Notes: generated by a model not told the origin, from the letters alone. Positions 1-11,169 are shown, counted from the stretch's first letter. The stretch is DNA of 64,000 bases from Lota lota (GCA_026745465.1 JACYXH010000216.1:4906001-4970000); one strand, 5' to 3'. Translations and numbers: made by a program.

Positions 1-463
1 TCATGCGTGTGTGGAGGAGGGAAGATTGAGAATTCCCCCTCCGTGGATCAGTATTCTATCACATTGTTTACCCTCCTAATCCCCATTACTGACATACCTT
101 ATGAAATTCCTGAGGCCCTGTGCTTTTTTATTGCCTTAGGCAGACATATTTATTTCACATCTGGTAGCATTCTCTAGCAGCTAGAGTGCTAGCAATGATT
201 CGTCACAGCCCCTCGCTTCGCCTTCAATTCCCTGATTAGAAATCTGGGAGCGACGTCTTATTCACTTGTTGCCAGGGCCTGGTCGTGAAGAGGGAACATC
301 TGTTTGGATGAATCTTTAATGTACGCCCATGCTTCGCAAGTCGCTTATGCCGACGAAGAGCCTGGGAGACCATCACGGCGGCGGCTCCAAGCTGTTCCGC
401 TTTAGAACGCCAATTGTCACATTCGAGTCCCCCCTTGTGAACATTATGGTTGGTTTTGGTAAT
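1..463. other. unique non-coding sequence, CNE-like
   Basis: There is no simple repeat and no convincing reading frame. The block from about 60 to 440 has balanced base composition and short AT cores (for example 'ccctgattagaaatc' and 'cgccaattgtcac'), a texture typical of conserved non-coding DNA. Conservation itself cannot be tested here. Confidence 0.3.
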
Positions 464-915
464 ACTTTACATTACAGTGTCCTTGTTACTGTGTAATTAC
501 ACATGTAAGCAATTGAACAACCTGTAACAGAATGTACTTAAAGAAGAATGCCGGTCTGGGTGATCAAACCATTGTAACCATCTCTCCTGGCTTCACTATT
601 GTCACCAATTATTTGTCAAAATAACTTCCTTGTACCGATATCTGCCAAGGAGCGTTTCGCCTGAGCCCATCTGCCACGAATGTAAACAATAGCAATATAG
701 TACTTCGTCTTATAGAATCAATGTGTGTCTGCCTCACCCTAGCAAAAACTCTAGCTTTGTGTGGAACTCACTTTTTCCCAACCACACTGTGAAGTTACAT
801 GCTGTACCATAACGTTGTGACATATTAGGTACATACCGTTACATGTTGTTCCGTTACTTTTCACACAGTTCTTACTTGTGTAGTCACACTGTAACAGGAA
901 AATGTAATGTAAAGT
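464..915. mobile_element. 452-bp element with about 45-bp terminal inverted repeats (MITE-like)
   Basis: The left end starts 'actttacattacagtgtcc' and continues to about 508. The reverse complement of the right end (about 869-915) starts 'actttacattacattttcc' and continues in register to 'acacaagtaag'. The ends are therefore diverged inverted repeats of roughly 45 bp. The interior has more related 'gttacatgttg' motifs and no transposase frame, so this looks like a non-autonomous DNA transposon. I could not see a clear target-site duplication, so the superfamily is unassigned. Confidence 0.6.
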
Positions 916-2600
916 GCACAGTTTCTAAAGAGCTAGAAAAGTGCAGAATGGTATATGTATTTTCTGGATTGAAGGTTTGTTATAAATTGGACACAGAAGC
1001 CAGTACCTTCTTCGAATGTAGGCTTGCAGTTACAGAAAAAGCTGTCTGAAAAAATGGACACTTCTGACCACATTAAAAAGCGATGCACACAAAAACAAAG
1101 ACACATACACACACTTTTATCCCATCTACGCTAATCTATCTACCCATATGTTGGATTTATGCCAAGACAAAAAACAACAAACACCATTTAATTGCAAAAC
1201 ATAATATATTTGGAGCACTGAGAGCTTACCAATTATATATTAACAACTGTATGAGGCCTTAAATTAGATTTCTAGGCAGGTTGAGGCCAACTTGTTTTCT
1301 CATTACCATATAAGTGGAATATCTTTGCACCGAAGTTGCAACCGTCTTCTGTGATTGACACCGCAATTTGTTAAGAAATGCTTGACAATGGAGGCAACCA
1401 GGAATTGCAGCATTATTTAGTTTTTTTTGTCATTTAAACCTTGATCTGTAGTTTACCATCATGCATAGCTTCCTTTTATCCACAGTAAGTCCCATAGTTC
1501 ATCGATGCTACATGTATTACACGTGATATTGCCTGGGTGACGTATATTTCTGTCCTTTATTTATTTCTACCAAACTCTGGGCTCTGTGGATTAGACAATT
1601 TAATTCATGAGAAGTTAGAGTGCAAAGTGTTGTGGAATTATTCATGATCTATAGGCATTGCATGGGTTCACACACACCTTTCCCAGGACTTTCCATGCGA
1701 GTAGGAAAATGAGAGGACATGTTGATTCTTAAGAGCATGCCACGACAGAGGACAAGATAGCAGAGGCTAGGAGTTGAATAAATAAAAGACAATTGAATGA
1801 TTCATTGGATCGAGTAAGGGTCAAAGAGCAAATATTACAACTATATAAAGTAATATAATGTATATATGTATTTTATTGTCTCATTTAAAGTAAATTATTC
1901 AAAGTTATTCTTTAACTCATTATACAATGCATTTTCTTTGCAGTTGTACTTTTTAGTTATAATACATTCTATTACAGACCTGTTACAGGCCTATCGTTCT
2001 TTCCTGTCTGGCTTGGTAGTAAACAGCATGTGAAACAACAAAACAAATATAACAAAGTCAACAAACATTGTAGGTTTTGCTAACGGCATGTCTCTGTGTC
2101 ACTGAAGCAGGGGAAAACAACCACACCAAAGTGTGATTGTTGGCGGTCAATATTTTCCCTTCAGACGTATCCGCTGGGCACAGACGTTCCCCGGACTAGC
2201 CACCACAGACACATGTTCGTGCTTCCAATCTGTCACCAAGTTTGAATACAGACTCGAAGAGACAACCGAGACAAAGAAAAAAACAAAAAGTAACGAACAG
2301 GACGACTCCGTCTCGTCATGTCATGGTGACCTTAAGTGGCTAATAAGTGACAGTTGAAACATGAGGCAACATTAATACCACCGGGTGATAAATGCTAATT
2401 AGCCTTCAACGCTTGACCACCGGGTTGCTGGCTGGGCTAAGCGCTAAGCAGGTCAGAGAGCTGGGAGAAGGAATCTATTTATATGATGTGAAGCATGAAT
2501 AACCATACAAACACGCATCTTTCAAGGTTTCTCTTGAGGTTTGTTTGATCAGAAGATGGGTTTACAGTGTTTAAAATACGGGAGACATGGGAGGGGGCAT
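916..2600. other. unique AT-rich non-coding DNA
   Basis: I see nothing specific here beyond a few short CA-rich and AT-rich stretches. The one moderately open frame on the plus strand (2133-2357) is short, has no recognisable motif and no splice context, and I treat it as chance. Confidence 0.4.
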
Positions 2601-2601
2601 G

Positions 2602-2700
2602 ACAGTCCAGCGGTTAGAGTATGACTCCCAGACGGAAAGCACTTGGTTCAATCCCCGTTCTAACTATATAGCCATCCCTAAGTGAGATGCCCAACAGTAA
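2602..2700 (+). repeat. tRNA-derived SINE fragment
   Basis: A box-A-like stretch 'ccagcggttagagta' is followed by the box-B-like 'ggttcaatccc', then 'gagatgcccaac', which matches the middle part of the other SINE copies in this window. It lies about 70 bp beyond the donor side of the putative minus-strand exon at 2778-2868. Confidence 0.6.
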
Positions 2701-2777
2701 AACAATTAAAAGAAAAAGAAAGAGAAAAGGAGGAGGGGGGAAGAAGTAGAAAGAGTAGAGCAGTAAAACGTTTTTAC

Positions 2778-2868
2778 CTTTTAACTGGTCGAATTCAGAT
2801 GTTTTGGCAGGGGAGCGTCTGAAGGTGGACATGGACCAGACACAGGGATGCACCTTCCTCGGCTGAAT
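2778..2868 (-). CDS. putative internal coding exon, unknown protein (partial)
   Basis: Seen on the minus strand: a strong acceptor (long T tract ending 'ttttttttgcag') precedes a 91-nt segment that ends in 'caatta'-type context 'cagttaaaag' followed by the donor 'gtaaaaa'. Only one frame is open; the other two contain stops. The open frame starts in phase 0 and ends after the first base of a codon. It encodes 30 residues beginning IQPRKVHPCVWSMS and ending SPAKTSEFDQLK. The mix of charged, aromatic and polar residues is protein-like and not repeat-derived. The upstream candidate exon at 12592-12677 ends in phase 0, so the two could be joined in frame. I do not recognise the family, and the donor is not the best consensus. 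A chance open frame of this length is quite possible, so splice sites plus phase agreement are the main support. Confidence 0.42.
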
Positions 2869-3125
2869 CTGCAAAAAAAAACAACAAGCATAAATCATGA
2901 GTCCATAACAATGCACACAAACTATTACACAGTGTGGGCAAATAGTCTTTTTTAGTCCACAGCTGTGAGTCCACTGCTTTGTGTCTTAACACGGTACACA
3001 TGCGCTCAAACCACCGTATGGAATGTGTGAGCAATCCATGAACCGGTCATATAGGGTCCACGCTCATGCATGCATTTTGAAAGAGGAGAGGTTTGTGTTC
3101 TGTTCTGTCTGTATGCACAACTCCC

Positions 3126-3211
3126 CAAACACACACACACGCCGAGACACACACACACACACGCACACACACACAAACACACATGCACGCACGCACGCAC
3201 ACACACACACA
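3126..3211. repeat. imperfect (CA)n microsatellite
   Basis: CA dinucleotides interrupted by 'gccgag', single G and 'atgcacgcacgc' motifs. The short frames on both strands here are repeat translations. Confidence 0.9.
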
Positions 3212-3317
3212 ATTCAGTGTCTTTAAGTGGCGGCCGACTTTGCTGGCTCTATTAGACCCCCCACTGAGGTATATAGTGCTTTTCTAGGGATGTTCATGAA
3301 CACTTTAAACTGCCACT

Positions 3318-3432
3318 ATCCTCATTGCTGCCTCTCTCTCCCTTACTCTCTACCTTTGTCTGTCTCTCTCTCTCTCTTGCTCCTTCTCTATCTCTCTTTC
3401 TTACTAGCTACCTCTCTCTGTCTCTCTATGCT
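3318..3432. repeat. CT-rich low-complexity tract
   Basis: Interrupted 'ctctctctc' and 'ccttctctatctctctttc' runs that lead directly into the minisatellite to the right. Confidence 0.8.
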
Positions 3433-3900
3433 TAGAAACTGGTGGTTGAGGTTGGGTGAATAGGTAGAAATCCGTGGCAGTTATTCTCTTTCTCTCTCCC
3501 TCTCTATCTCTCTCTCTCAGAATCAAAAGGCTTTATTGGCAGGGAAAACGTACATTACCGTTGCCAAATTACAACAACATTTAATAAGATCTCCATGCTC
3601 AGAAAATGGTGGTGGAATTTGGGTGTGCAACAGGAGAATAGAGATGCAGTGTATTTCTCTCTCTCTCTCTCTCTCCTTCACTTTATGTTGAGACTGGTGG
3701 TGGATTTGGGCGTGCGACACTAGAATAGAGATGCAGTGTAGTTCTCCCTCTCTCTCCCTCTCTATATGTTCAGAGACTGGTGGTGGAGTTGGGTGTGTGA
3801 CACTAGAATAGAGATGCAGTATAATTGTCCCTCTCTCTCCATCTCTCTCCCTTATATGTTCAGAGACTGGTGGTGGGGTTGGGCGTGCAACACTAGAATC
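3424..3900. repeat. compound minisatellite, units about 84-100 bp
   Basis: Several units share the core 'cagagactggtggtgg', then a 'ttgggtgtgtgacactagaa' type stretch, 'tagagatgcagt', and a CT-rich spacer. The three right-hand 'actggtgg' cores are at about 3692, 3776 and 3866 (spacing 84 and 90), with more diverged units at about 3440 and 3600. It combines a unique-looking core with a slippage-prone CT spacer. Confidence 0.8.
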
Positions 3901-3967
3901 CAGCAGGATAATTGGCTAGAGGTGATTGGCCATGAACATACTTACATGAGCACTGAAGCACCAAGCA

Positions 3968-4120
3968 TAGAGTTATCTGTAGTCTTAGTTATCTATCTAT
4001 AGTCTTAGCTATCTATCTATAGTCTAAGTTAGTGAAGACTGTAGGTGGATAGATAAACGGATAGATAACTCAGACTAAAAACTAAGACTATGGAGGGATA
4101 ACTAAGACTATAGATAGATA
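3968..4120. repeat. TATC repeat with inverted arms
   Basis: 'agttatctatctatagtctt' units (about 3978-4030) are followed by reverse-complement units such as 'aactaagactatagatagat' (about 4058-4118). The block could fold into a hairpin. It probably arose by slippage and inversion of a TATC microsatellite. Confidence 0.75.
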
Positions 4121-4160
4121 CAATTTTTCTATTGCCCAGCTCTGGTCGCTATGTGAGGTT

Positions 4161-4165
4161 ACACA

Positions 4166-4196
<31 letters not shown>

Positions 4197-4213
4197 GCAC
4201 GCACACACACACG
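4161..4213. repeat. (CA)n microsatellite
   Basis: Nearly pure CA with short 'gcacgc' interruptions near the right end. Confidence 0.9.
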
Positions 4214-4649
4214 GACAGAGACGTGCATGCTCACAGACACATCAACACAAACCCGGGCATGTGCGTGTAATGGCTGTTCATCGTCTTCGGACCCCCCGAG
4301 GACAGGCACTTTGCACATGCAAGGCCTTCCTTTAATACCGGAGCAGGGCAGCACGCACTGCTCCCCCCATCACATACATCTCCATGAGGAAGGGAAAGCA
4401 CTTCGTGCTGCTCAGTCTTTCACAGCCCTACCAGCGCCTGGAGAGAGTCCTCTCTTCAGGGATATATATTTATATCTATATAATAGACCGGGGCCTTTCA
4501 GCACACACCATCAGCCTAACGGATCCTCACTCTCTTACGCTCTGTCCTGTCTTCGTCTCCCCCTCCCTCTTGACTTAATTCTCTCTCGCTTTCTTCTACC
4601 TTCTTTCCCTCACTCTTTTGTCCTCTCTCGCCTGTATCCTTCCTCCCTT

Positions 4650-4816
<167 letters not shown>

Positions 4817-4819
4817 GTG

Positions 4820-5140
4820 TGATAAAAAACGGCCATTTCACTTCAGCCTTCGCTTTTACCCCTCCTTTCACCATTACCATAACGCTTTTGTCGTAATGCG
4901 CAGGGAACACCAGCTCGCTATAAGCACTGCTCTGCCGGAGCAGGTCAGCTGTGTCAGCCGCTCGGCTCGCACGGCGGTAATTGAGAGAAATAGGGCCGGG
5001 CTAGGAGGGTAGGAGGCTAGGAAAATACAGCCAGGCCCATTCCCCGCCTTTCCCCTCTGAGAGTCCGGCCGTCTCCGCTCGTCTTGTGTGTTCTGCTGCG
5101 AGCGAGGCGCTGAGCTGTATCCGTGATGACGACATGTCTG
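4820..5140. other. CNE-like unique block
   Basis: A complex, GC-balanced stretch with 'gcggtaattgagagaaat' and palindrome-like 'tgctctgccggagcaggtcagc', sandwiched between a CT array and a G run. There is no splice-flanked open frame. It looks like regulatory or conserved non-coding DNA, but conservation is untested. Confidence 0.35.
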
Positions 5141-5147
5141 GAAGGGT

Positions 5148-5181
5148 CGGGGTGGGGGGGGGGGGGGGGGGGGTGGGGGGG
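5148..5181. repeat. G-rich homopolymer run
   Basis: A run of about 20 G, then T, then seven more G. Potential G-quadruplex former, and length is likely to be assembly-sensitive. Confidence 0.9.
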
Positions 5182-5772
5182 TGTTGGTGGGAAGGAAATA
5201 ATGAGGTGTTTGGAATGAAGGAGTGTGGATGCTTCGGATGTTTGTGCCCGTTTCATGTCGGCGTGATGCATCGCAGGTTTTTGGACTGACGTAAAATCTG
5301 CGGCGCGTTTTCTTTCCACGTGGGGCAACAATGCATGTTTTATAGATGCACATAAGATATGATCATGTGTGCCATCAATTATCTTTTCCCCCAAAAGAAA
5401 AATGAAGAATTATTTAAATGGTTTACGGTCACTGACAAAAAAACGACAACAGCAACAACACACATTATCGATCTCTGCCTTCTCCCACAAGAGATTGACC
5501 GGTGGATTGAGAGGGGCACGTCTGAACTGTGACTGCTCTCTTTATCTTCCAAGGAAGATAAACACCCACTAATATACCCTGGCTCCCACCTCCTCTCCTA
5601 CAAGACCCTCAGGAGCCATCAAGTGGCAATGGGCAATGGAAGAGAGGAGGAGGAACCAGATCCAGGAAGAACTCTTACTATTCAACCCCACACTCAAAGC
5701 CATGACTGCCAAAAAACTCTCGCTTGGCTTGGTGTGTGTCACGGTTGTGAGACAAAAGGCCATGACATGATG
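5182..5772. other. unique non-coding DNA
   Basis: No repeat family or coding exon recognised. Short AC and CAA motifs only. Confidence 0.35.
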
Positions 5773-5773
5773 T

Positions 5774-5804
<31 letters not shown>

Positions 5805-5840
5805 GCGAGAGCGAGAGATACAGAGGGACATAGACAGAGG

Positions 5841-5875
<35 letters not shown>
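5773..5875. repeat. (GA)n microsatellite, interrupted
   Basis: GA arrays interrupted by 'gcgagagcgag' and by 'tacagagggacatagacag', ending in a pure GA run. Confidence 0.92.
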
Positions 5876-5878
<3 letters not shown>

Positions 5879-6272
5879 GTCCCCAGCCGGCTGGTGGTCA
5901 TTGTTTCAGCGAGAGTGCTGCCACCGCTAGTGATTGTTTTACGCCGGGGCCCCGATAGGGCCGCGGAGCCATTGTTGGGCCGATGAATGAGTAACGGCGG
6001 CAAATAAATACGTGGTGTCTTTTGGGGCTGACGCAAAACACCGCCGCGCATATACAGCGAGGCTCTCTTTCAAGCGCGCAGAGAAGAAGAATGAAATACG
6101 GTCTCAATTATGGCCGAACCGCTCGCTGACGGCACAGATGTCGCCATTGTTCGCCGCTTCTCCTAAACCACCTCCCTCATTATTGTGTTCATTAGCCGTG
6201 CCATCGATATTGTGGCCTGCCGCCAGTAAACCTGTGTGTATTCAAGACTTGTCATACGCACAACGACAATTA
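5876..6272. other. strong CNE-like block
   Basis: About 400 bp of complex sequence with regulatory-type motifs: 'ggtcattgtttcagcg' and 'gccattgttcgccgc' (SOX-like ATTGTT cores), 'caataaatacg'-type AT cores ('ggcaaataaatacgtgg'), and 'cgacaattaatcac' (homeodomain core). No splice-flanked open frame. It is bounded by microsatellites on both sides, as enhancers in repeat-rich fish DNA often are. Confidence 0.45.
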
Positions 6273-6273
6273 A

Positions 6274-6278
6274 TCACA

Positions 6279-6342
<64 letters not shown>
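6274..6342. repeat. (CA)n microsatellite
   Basis: Nearly pure CA array of about 65 bp, ending 'cacccacccgc'. Confidence 0.95.
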
Positions 6343-6443
6343 ACCCGCAGCAATTACCTAACATGACTTTTTATTGATTCAGTACATGGGCCAAGCTGCG
6401 TCCTTTGTGGCTCATGCACAAGAAACTCCATGTGATGTCAGCG

Positions 6444-6482
6444 AGGGTGAGGGTGGGGGTGAGGGTGGGGGTGGGGGTGGGT
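6444..6482. repeat. (GGTGAGGGTGGG)n G-rich tandem tract
   Basis: Alternating 'gagggtgggggt' motifs with at least six G runs of three or more. Satisfies a simple G-quadruplex pattern on the plus strand. Confidence 0.75.
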
Positions 6483-6625
6483 GCAGGTCAGACCCACTCT
6501 CTCCCACACGTGCAGAGCGGTGTTGGGGTTTGATCCAGGGTTCAGCCAGGTGTGATGGAAGAGCGCCCCGTCCAGCGTTAGGTCTCGTCTTTTTCCCCGG
6601 TTCCTGGAATCTATGAGTCCTGGTG

Positions 6626-6626
<1 letters not shown>

Positions 6627-6660
<34 letters not shown>
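6627..6660. repeat. 34-nt poly(G) run
   Basis: An uninterrupted run of about 34 G, the longest G homopolymer in the window. Confidence 0.95.
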
Positions 6661-6661
<1 letters not shown>

Positions 6662-6663
6662 GT

Positions 6664-6960
6664 ACAGCCTCTTGTTTTTTGTTCCACTCCTAATTGGGCT
6701 AATTTATTGTTCTAACAGGCGATACAGCTGTGGCTTTTACAGCACAGAGCCAATTAAATCCAGATGCTGGAGTGAAAAGACGGGGCTGCCGGTGAGTGAG
6801 GGGGGGCCGTGGGGGGGCTTAATCATCGTGGTTAATGCCCATCTCCAGGTGATGGATGCCACGGCACACACTGAGATTCTTGTCGTGCCGCGCCTGGATT
6901 ATCTTTTTCCCCTGCTGATATAAAATATATTCAGGGTGTTTTTTGACGGGGATTCATGAA
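6664..6960. other. strong CNE-like block with splice-like sites
   Basis: Contains 'cctaattgggctaattta', 'gagccaattaaatcc' and 'gcttaatcatcgtgg', a dense series of homeodomain-type TAATTG/CAATTA cores. On the plus strand 'tgttctaacag' at about 6708-6718 and 'gtgagt' at 6792 would bound a 73-nt segment with one open frame. The motif content makes a regulatory element more likely than an exon. Confidence 0.45.
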
Positions 6961-7304
6961 AAAAAGCCAGCAGTGGCGGGACAACGTATCATTTCTAATA
7001 ATGGATGCAATTATCTGCCAAATTGAACACGGAGAGGAGATGCTGCCGCGACTCCTGACAGCTCTGTATTGGGACTGCGCGCGGAATGTGCAGCAAAACC
7101 ACAATTAGCTGTGAACTCCCGTGTTCCACTTCCTTGCGCGCACACACTGAAGAAGAGGAACACACGGGCACACATACACACACTGAACAAAACGCCTCCA
7201 ACATCAGCTGAATGTGAGCCGCAGATCAGGGGAATTTGTGGCATGAGCCTATGAAACCAGGTCACCGGGAACCATCCCTCCAGAGCTGGGATAACCCCTG
7301 ACAT
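6961..7304. other. unique non-coding DNA
   Basis: No recognised gene or repeat apart from a short CA-rich stretch near 7140-7185. Confidence 0.3.
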
Positions 7305-7555
7305 AAGGAGGCCTGTCTCTCTGCCTGCCTCCCTGCCTGTCTTTCTCCCTGCATGTCTCTCTCCATGCCTGGCTCCATGTGCCCGTCTCCCTGCCTGTCT
7401 CTCTCTCTCCCTGCCTGGCTCTCTCCCTGTATGCATCCCTGTGTCCGTGTCCCTGCCTGTCTCTCTCCCTGCCTGTCTCTCTCCCTGTATGCATCCCTGC
7501 CTATCTCTTTCCCTGCCTGTCTCTCTCCCTGCCTCTACCTCCTCTTCTATCCTTG
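7305..7555. repeat. CT-rich minisatellite, core ctgcctgtctctctcc
   Basis: Tandem variants of a roughly 14-18 bp unit 'ctccctgcctgtctct' with related 'cctgtatgcatccctg' units. Repeats at about 7427-7450 and 7483-7503 share 'ctgtatgcatccctg'. Confidence 0.85.
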
Positions 7556-8545
7556 GCCCCTGAAGAGCCCTGGCGATTGTGTAAATGAAACACTTTGTTT
7601 CATTTAATTATGTTGTCCCTCTTTTTTTCATTCATGTTTTTAAATGTTTTCAACTTCCTGTTGCTTTGCTAACAAAACAGGGCACAAAGGTAGGAGGGGT
7701 CCAGGGGGCAATGAGAGAAAGGTAGTGAGTCATTTTATTTGGTTTGCATTTCATTTCTCTTGTTTGTGACAGGTTAGTGAAGGTTTCATCCACGATCTCC
7801 ACTTGGGCCATTTTTTTATTTGGTTTTTGTTGATGTAGGCGACATTTGTCAAAACACCTGACAATTTAAACAGCATATTGTCAACTGAATTAGTAGTGTG
7901 CTAAGATAAATGCTTCACATTTCCGTCCTTGGCCAACACATCAAAGCCAGACAAAGATAAATAACAAACAAACACGATTTCTATATATAAATTGATACAT
8001 TCAGAGTGAGCAAAATAGCTATGATTCATGTATTTCGCGTAATTTATGTATGATGTTATGATTAATGTATACATAATTAAGTGATAGAAACCTGTTTTTA
8101 TTGATACCCGGCCACTCAACTCACCGAATGTCTTATGACTCATATTCACACATAAAACACACGCAATCAGTTCAACAGAAACAATCAGTTGGATATCTTG
8201 CACACAGCACTGGCTGCAGAACGGACCAAATGAAAAGGATGAAACTTGAACATTTTAGAATCACCAGCACAGTGTTTAAACGGACTTGGTGACGAAACAG
8301 TTACCCAGTTTGGATTATTTGATTCTTGATAGTTGCCCAACTCATATTGGAAGGAAGGAAGCCAGACTAGGTGAATCAAGTTTAAAAGCTGAATGGGAAC
8401 CCAGACCTCTGGGGTTGACAGAACTCATTTGAGGAAGATGTGAGGAAGACTCTCCACAAGCCTTGATGCAGAGGTGACTTCTGCCACAAACTTAAATTGA
8501 TGAAAGCTGCTTGGAGAAATTACTTCAATGTTCCCAACACCACTG
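7556..8545. other. AT-rich unique non-coding DNA
   Basis: No splice-flanked frame, no recognised mobile element. The frames on the minus strand around 7900-8200 are short and AT-driven. Confidence 0.35.
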
Positions 8546-8655
8546 GTGGCAGACCCACATACAGACAGACATACAGATGGACAAACCCACACAGTTAGAC
8601 ATACAGACCCACATACAGACAGACGGACAGATGGACAGATATATATATATAAAAA
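8546..8655. repeat. ACAGAC-type tandem repeat ending in AT run
   Basis: Imperfect repeats of 'cccacatacagacagac' and 'agatggacaa', followed by 'gatatatatatataaaa'. Confidence 0.75.
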
Positions 8656-9242
8656 AAATTGAAACACAAACAAAATAACATAGAAGATAAAAAAATTGCC
8701 ATTCATTTAATGGTCAATATATTTTGTTATTCAAGGTTTAAAAAGAAAGTTATGACACATTATATCACTGTGGTCAGTAAGACTAAACAACAGCAGCTTG
8801 CAGCTTTACAACTGTTGAAATGTCACTCTTTACAACTTGGATGTAAAAGCCACACCTGATCTGTATACAAGTGGTTCTGTTGTGTTTACACTGCCCCTGG
8901 GCCATAAAACAGGCCTTTATGGAGAGATTAAAGAGCGTTGTTCATGAGAGCAGCTACGTCACAGAGCAGAAGACAGTGTCTGGTTTCTTTGTGAGGGGCG
9001 GGCTTGGAAGCCGTGTAAAACAAATGTATCGTAAAATACTATTTTATTATCTAACAAATGTTAGATAAATGTATCCAAAACATTTTTTTTTAAATCTTAA
9101 AACATTAGAAAGCAGAACACAACAACACACATCAGAACTTTTAATGAGCTAGTTAGTCATTGAGTGACTCACAGTGTCACTCAAAGTAACCACTCAAACT
9201 CAAAGGTGACTCACAGCCAAATCAGATTCATATCATTAAGTT
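8656..9242. other. unique non-coding DNA
   Basis: I see nothing specific. Near 9150-9210 there are local 'gactcacagtgtcactcaaa' type direct repeats. Confidence 0.3.
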
Positions 9243-9312
9243 CAAGATATGGCGTCTTGCTCAGGAGGCCTACAGGTAAGGATCGAACCCAGTCGTCTAC
9301 AGCAACAGGTTG
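9243..9312 (-). repeat. SINE fragment
   Basis: 'cgtcttgctcaggaggcctacaggtaaggatcgaacccag' style sequence is the reverse complement of the internal SINE part, including a box-B-like 'gggttcgatcc'. Short and diverged. Confidence 0.5.
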
Positions 9313-9342
9313 TTGACAAACTCGCAGACGATGACAAGTTTT

Positions 9343-9393
9343 GATTGACGTCCAATCAGAACATAATGAGCGCGCTCTGATTGAACGTCAATC
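9343..9393. repeat. 18-bp inverted repeat (hairpin)
   Basis: 'gattgacgtccaatcaga' at 9343-9360 pairs with 'tctgattgaacgtcaatc' at 9376-9393 with one mismatch; the loop is 15 nt. It may be the remnant of a MITE or a CRE/CCAAT-like regulatory dyad. Confidence 0.7.
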
Positions 9394-9399
9394 CCAACG

Positions 9400-9874
9400 T
9401 TATCAATAAGTCATGTCATGTCAGAACCCTCAGGCTTTGAGAAACACCAACAGGCTTATCTCCCCTGATGAGAAATATTAATAACCCGTTGCGTGAAGTA
9501 ATCATGGAAGACATACAACAAGACGCATATTGGGATACTAATAAAGCAGGGTTCCAAATGTACAATGTGCATTGGGGTTGCTGACGTGACGTGGGTTCAA
9601 ACTTAACTAAAGTGAACTTAAGTCAACAGCCAGAATCCTCGCTGGTCTCCTTCCTGTGAGGAAACACATCATGCAGCGCATTCATTGACTTTACTCAAAC
9701 ATACTGAAAGTGAAAGTTGTGTCATCCAAAGAACTTGGCACTGGCATCAGAGCGGAGGAGGAGAAACAGCTGACTCAGAGATTGTGAGCCACTAGCCATT
9801 CACTATTTTGTGCCGATAAAGAGCTTGCACCCCAATTAGTAGTCAGACATGCCAGACGTTTGACCCTCATTTCA
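9400..9874. other. unique non-coding DNA
   Basis: No recognisable features. Confidence 0.3.
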
Positions 9875-9905
9875 CCCCCCCCCCCCCCCCCCCCCCCCCG
9901 CCCCC
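9875..9905. repeat. poly(C) run, about 25 nt
   Basis: Uninterrupted C run at 9875-9899, then 'gccccc'. Confidence 0.93.
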
Positions 9906-10011
9906 TTCCGACTGCCGCTTGTGTTTTTACAGTTTTTAAAAAGTGATAAGAAATGTAATTATCTCTGGACTTGGCTTTGGGGAGCCTACTTCGGACATCC
10001 ATTCTGACATT

Positions 10012-10014
10012 TGG

Positions 10015-10046
<32 letters not shown>

Positions 10047-10096
10047 GTGGTGGTGATGATGATGATGAGGAGGATCAGAATAAGGATGATGATGAG
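10012..10096. repeat. (GAT)n trinucleotide repeat
   Basis: Eleven or so 'gat' units, then 'ggtggtgat', more 'gat' and 'gaggaggat' variants. Confidence 0.9.
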
Positions 10097-10099
10097 TTA

Positions 10100-11000
10100 T
10101 TGAGAGTTATTGAGCGACACGGAGAATGAAAGACAGTTATTGATTGCTAGAGTCTGGACGTAGCGTCTGCCTCTGGTAAAGATAGCAGAGTGTTCATCTG
10201 TGTTTCTGTCACAACTCAGAGTATTGTGCTGACAATCAGCAATGTCGAACGTGTTCTGAGTGGGGCAGAGCTGGCTTCCCTCACTTTAATGGAGTACGTG
10301 GGCTTGAATTGAATGTGTGGCAGCTCAGGGACCCACATTGTCTTTTTTCAAATAAATAACCTACTGTCAAATTGTGATAGTAATAGTGGTTGGAAATATA
10401 TGGCTCGGCCAAGATCTCTTCATCCACACACTGTGGCAGTTTTTTGATTAGACCGCGCACATTTAAGTCCAATATAATACGCATTCATCCTCATTCCTTA
10501 AAACAGTCCATGCTCATTCCATTTTTCCATGGTATGGCATGGTATGTAATTGTTGCGTCTTTAATTGTAAAAAATAAAAAATAAATATCGTCAACGTGTG
10601 TATTTACGATATATCACTCTGCCCTCTGGGGAAAATGAAAACTCAGCAAGATGTATTCTTAACTTCACATCTACATTCAGTCACCCATCGCCTGCATTCA
10701 GGACTCCCCTGTCAAACGCTGTCATAACAGTAGGAGAAAAAAAAACAATGTGCAGGCGGGATGTCAAAACACATACAGTGACAGTAACGACAAACCGTCA
10801 ACTGCAAAATTGCCACCGCAAACCTGTGCTTAGCTCCGAGGCAGCGCCAGGGGCTCGTACTGTAAAGCCTTCCGGGGCGAATGAAAGCACAAATAAACAC
10901 GTTATTTATTTCAAATGGAAAAGAAAGCGCGGCCGCGGCTGTCTTTTACTGCCTCCCGTAATAAACACTCTGGTCAGGAAGTGACAGGCAGGCGACAGCC
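10100..11000. other. unique DNA, partly CNE-like
   Basis: 10140-10330 and 10650-10990 have complex balanced sequence without repeats. I see no splice-flanked exon. The 128-codon plus-strand frame at 10598-10984 has no recognisable motif. Confidence 0.3.
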
Positions 11001-11114
11001 GTGGAAAGGGAACGAGGTGGGGAGGGGGGAGGGGGGGATATTTCACTAGCATCACGCCACGGCCCAACGCCCCCTCGCTACAGCCCCGCCACCCAGGGAG
11101 AGACAGATAAATGC

Positions 11115-11119
11115 ACAGG

Positions 11120-11169
<50 letters not shown>

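Noticed and set aside
2602..2700. tRNA gene from box A and box B matches
   Set aside because: No cloverleaf can be completed, and the flanking sequence matches the SINE family seen elsewhere. The same applies to the copies near 15372, 34958 and 42690.
6719..6791. Plus-strand exon-like segment between 'ctaacag' and 'gtgagt'
   Set aside because: Only 24 codons and embedded in a homeodomain-motif-rich CNE-like block; regulatory explanation preferred.
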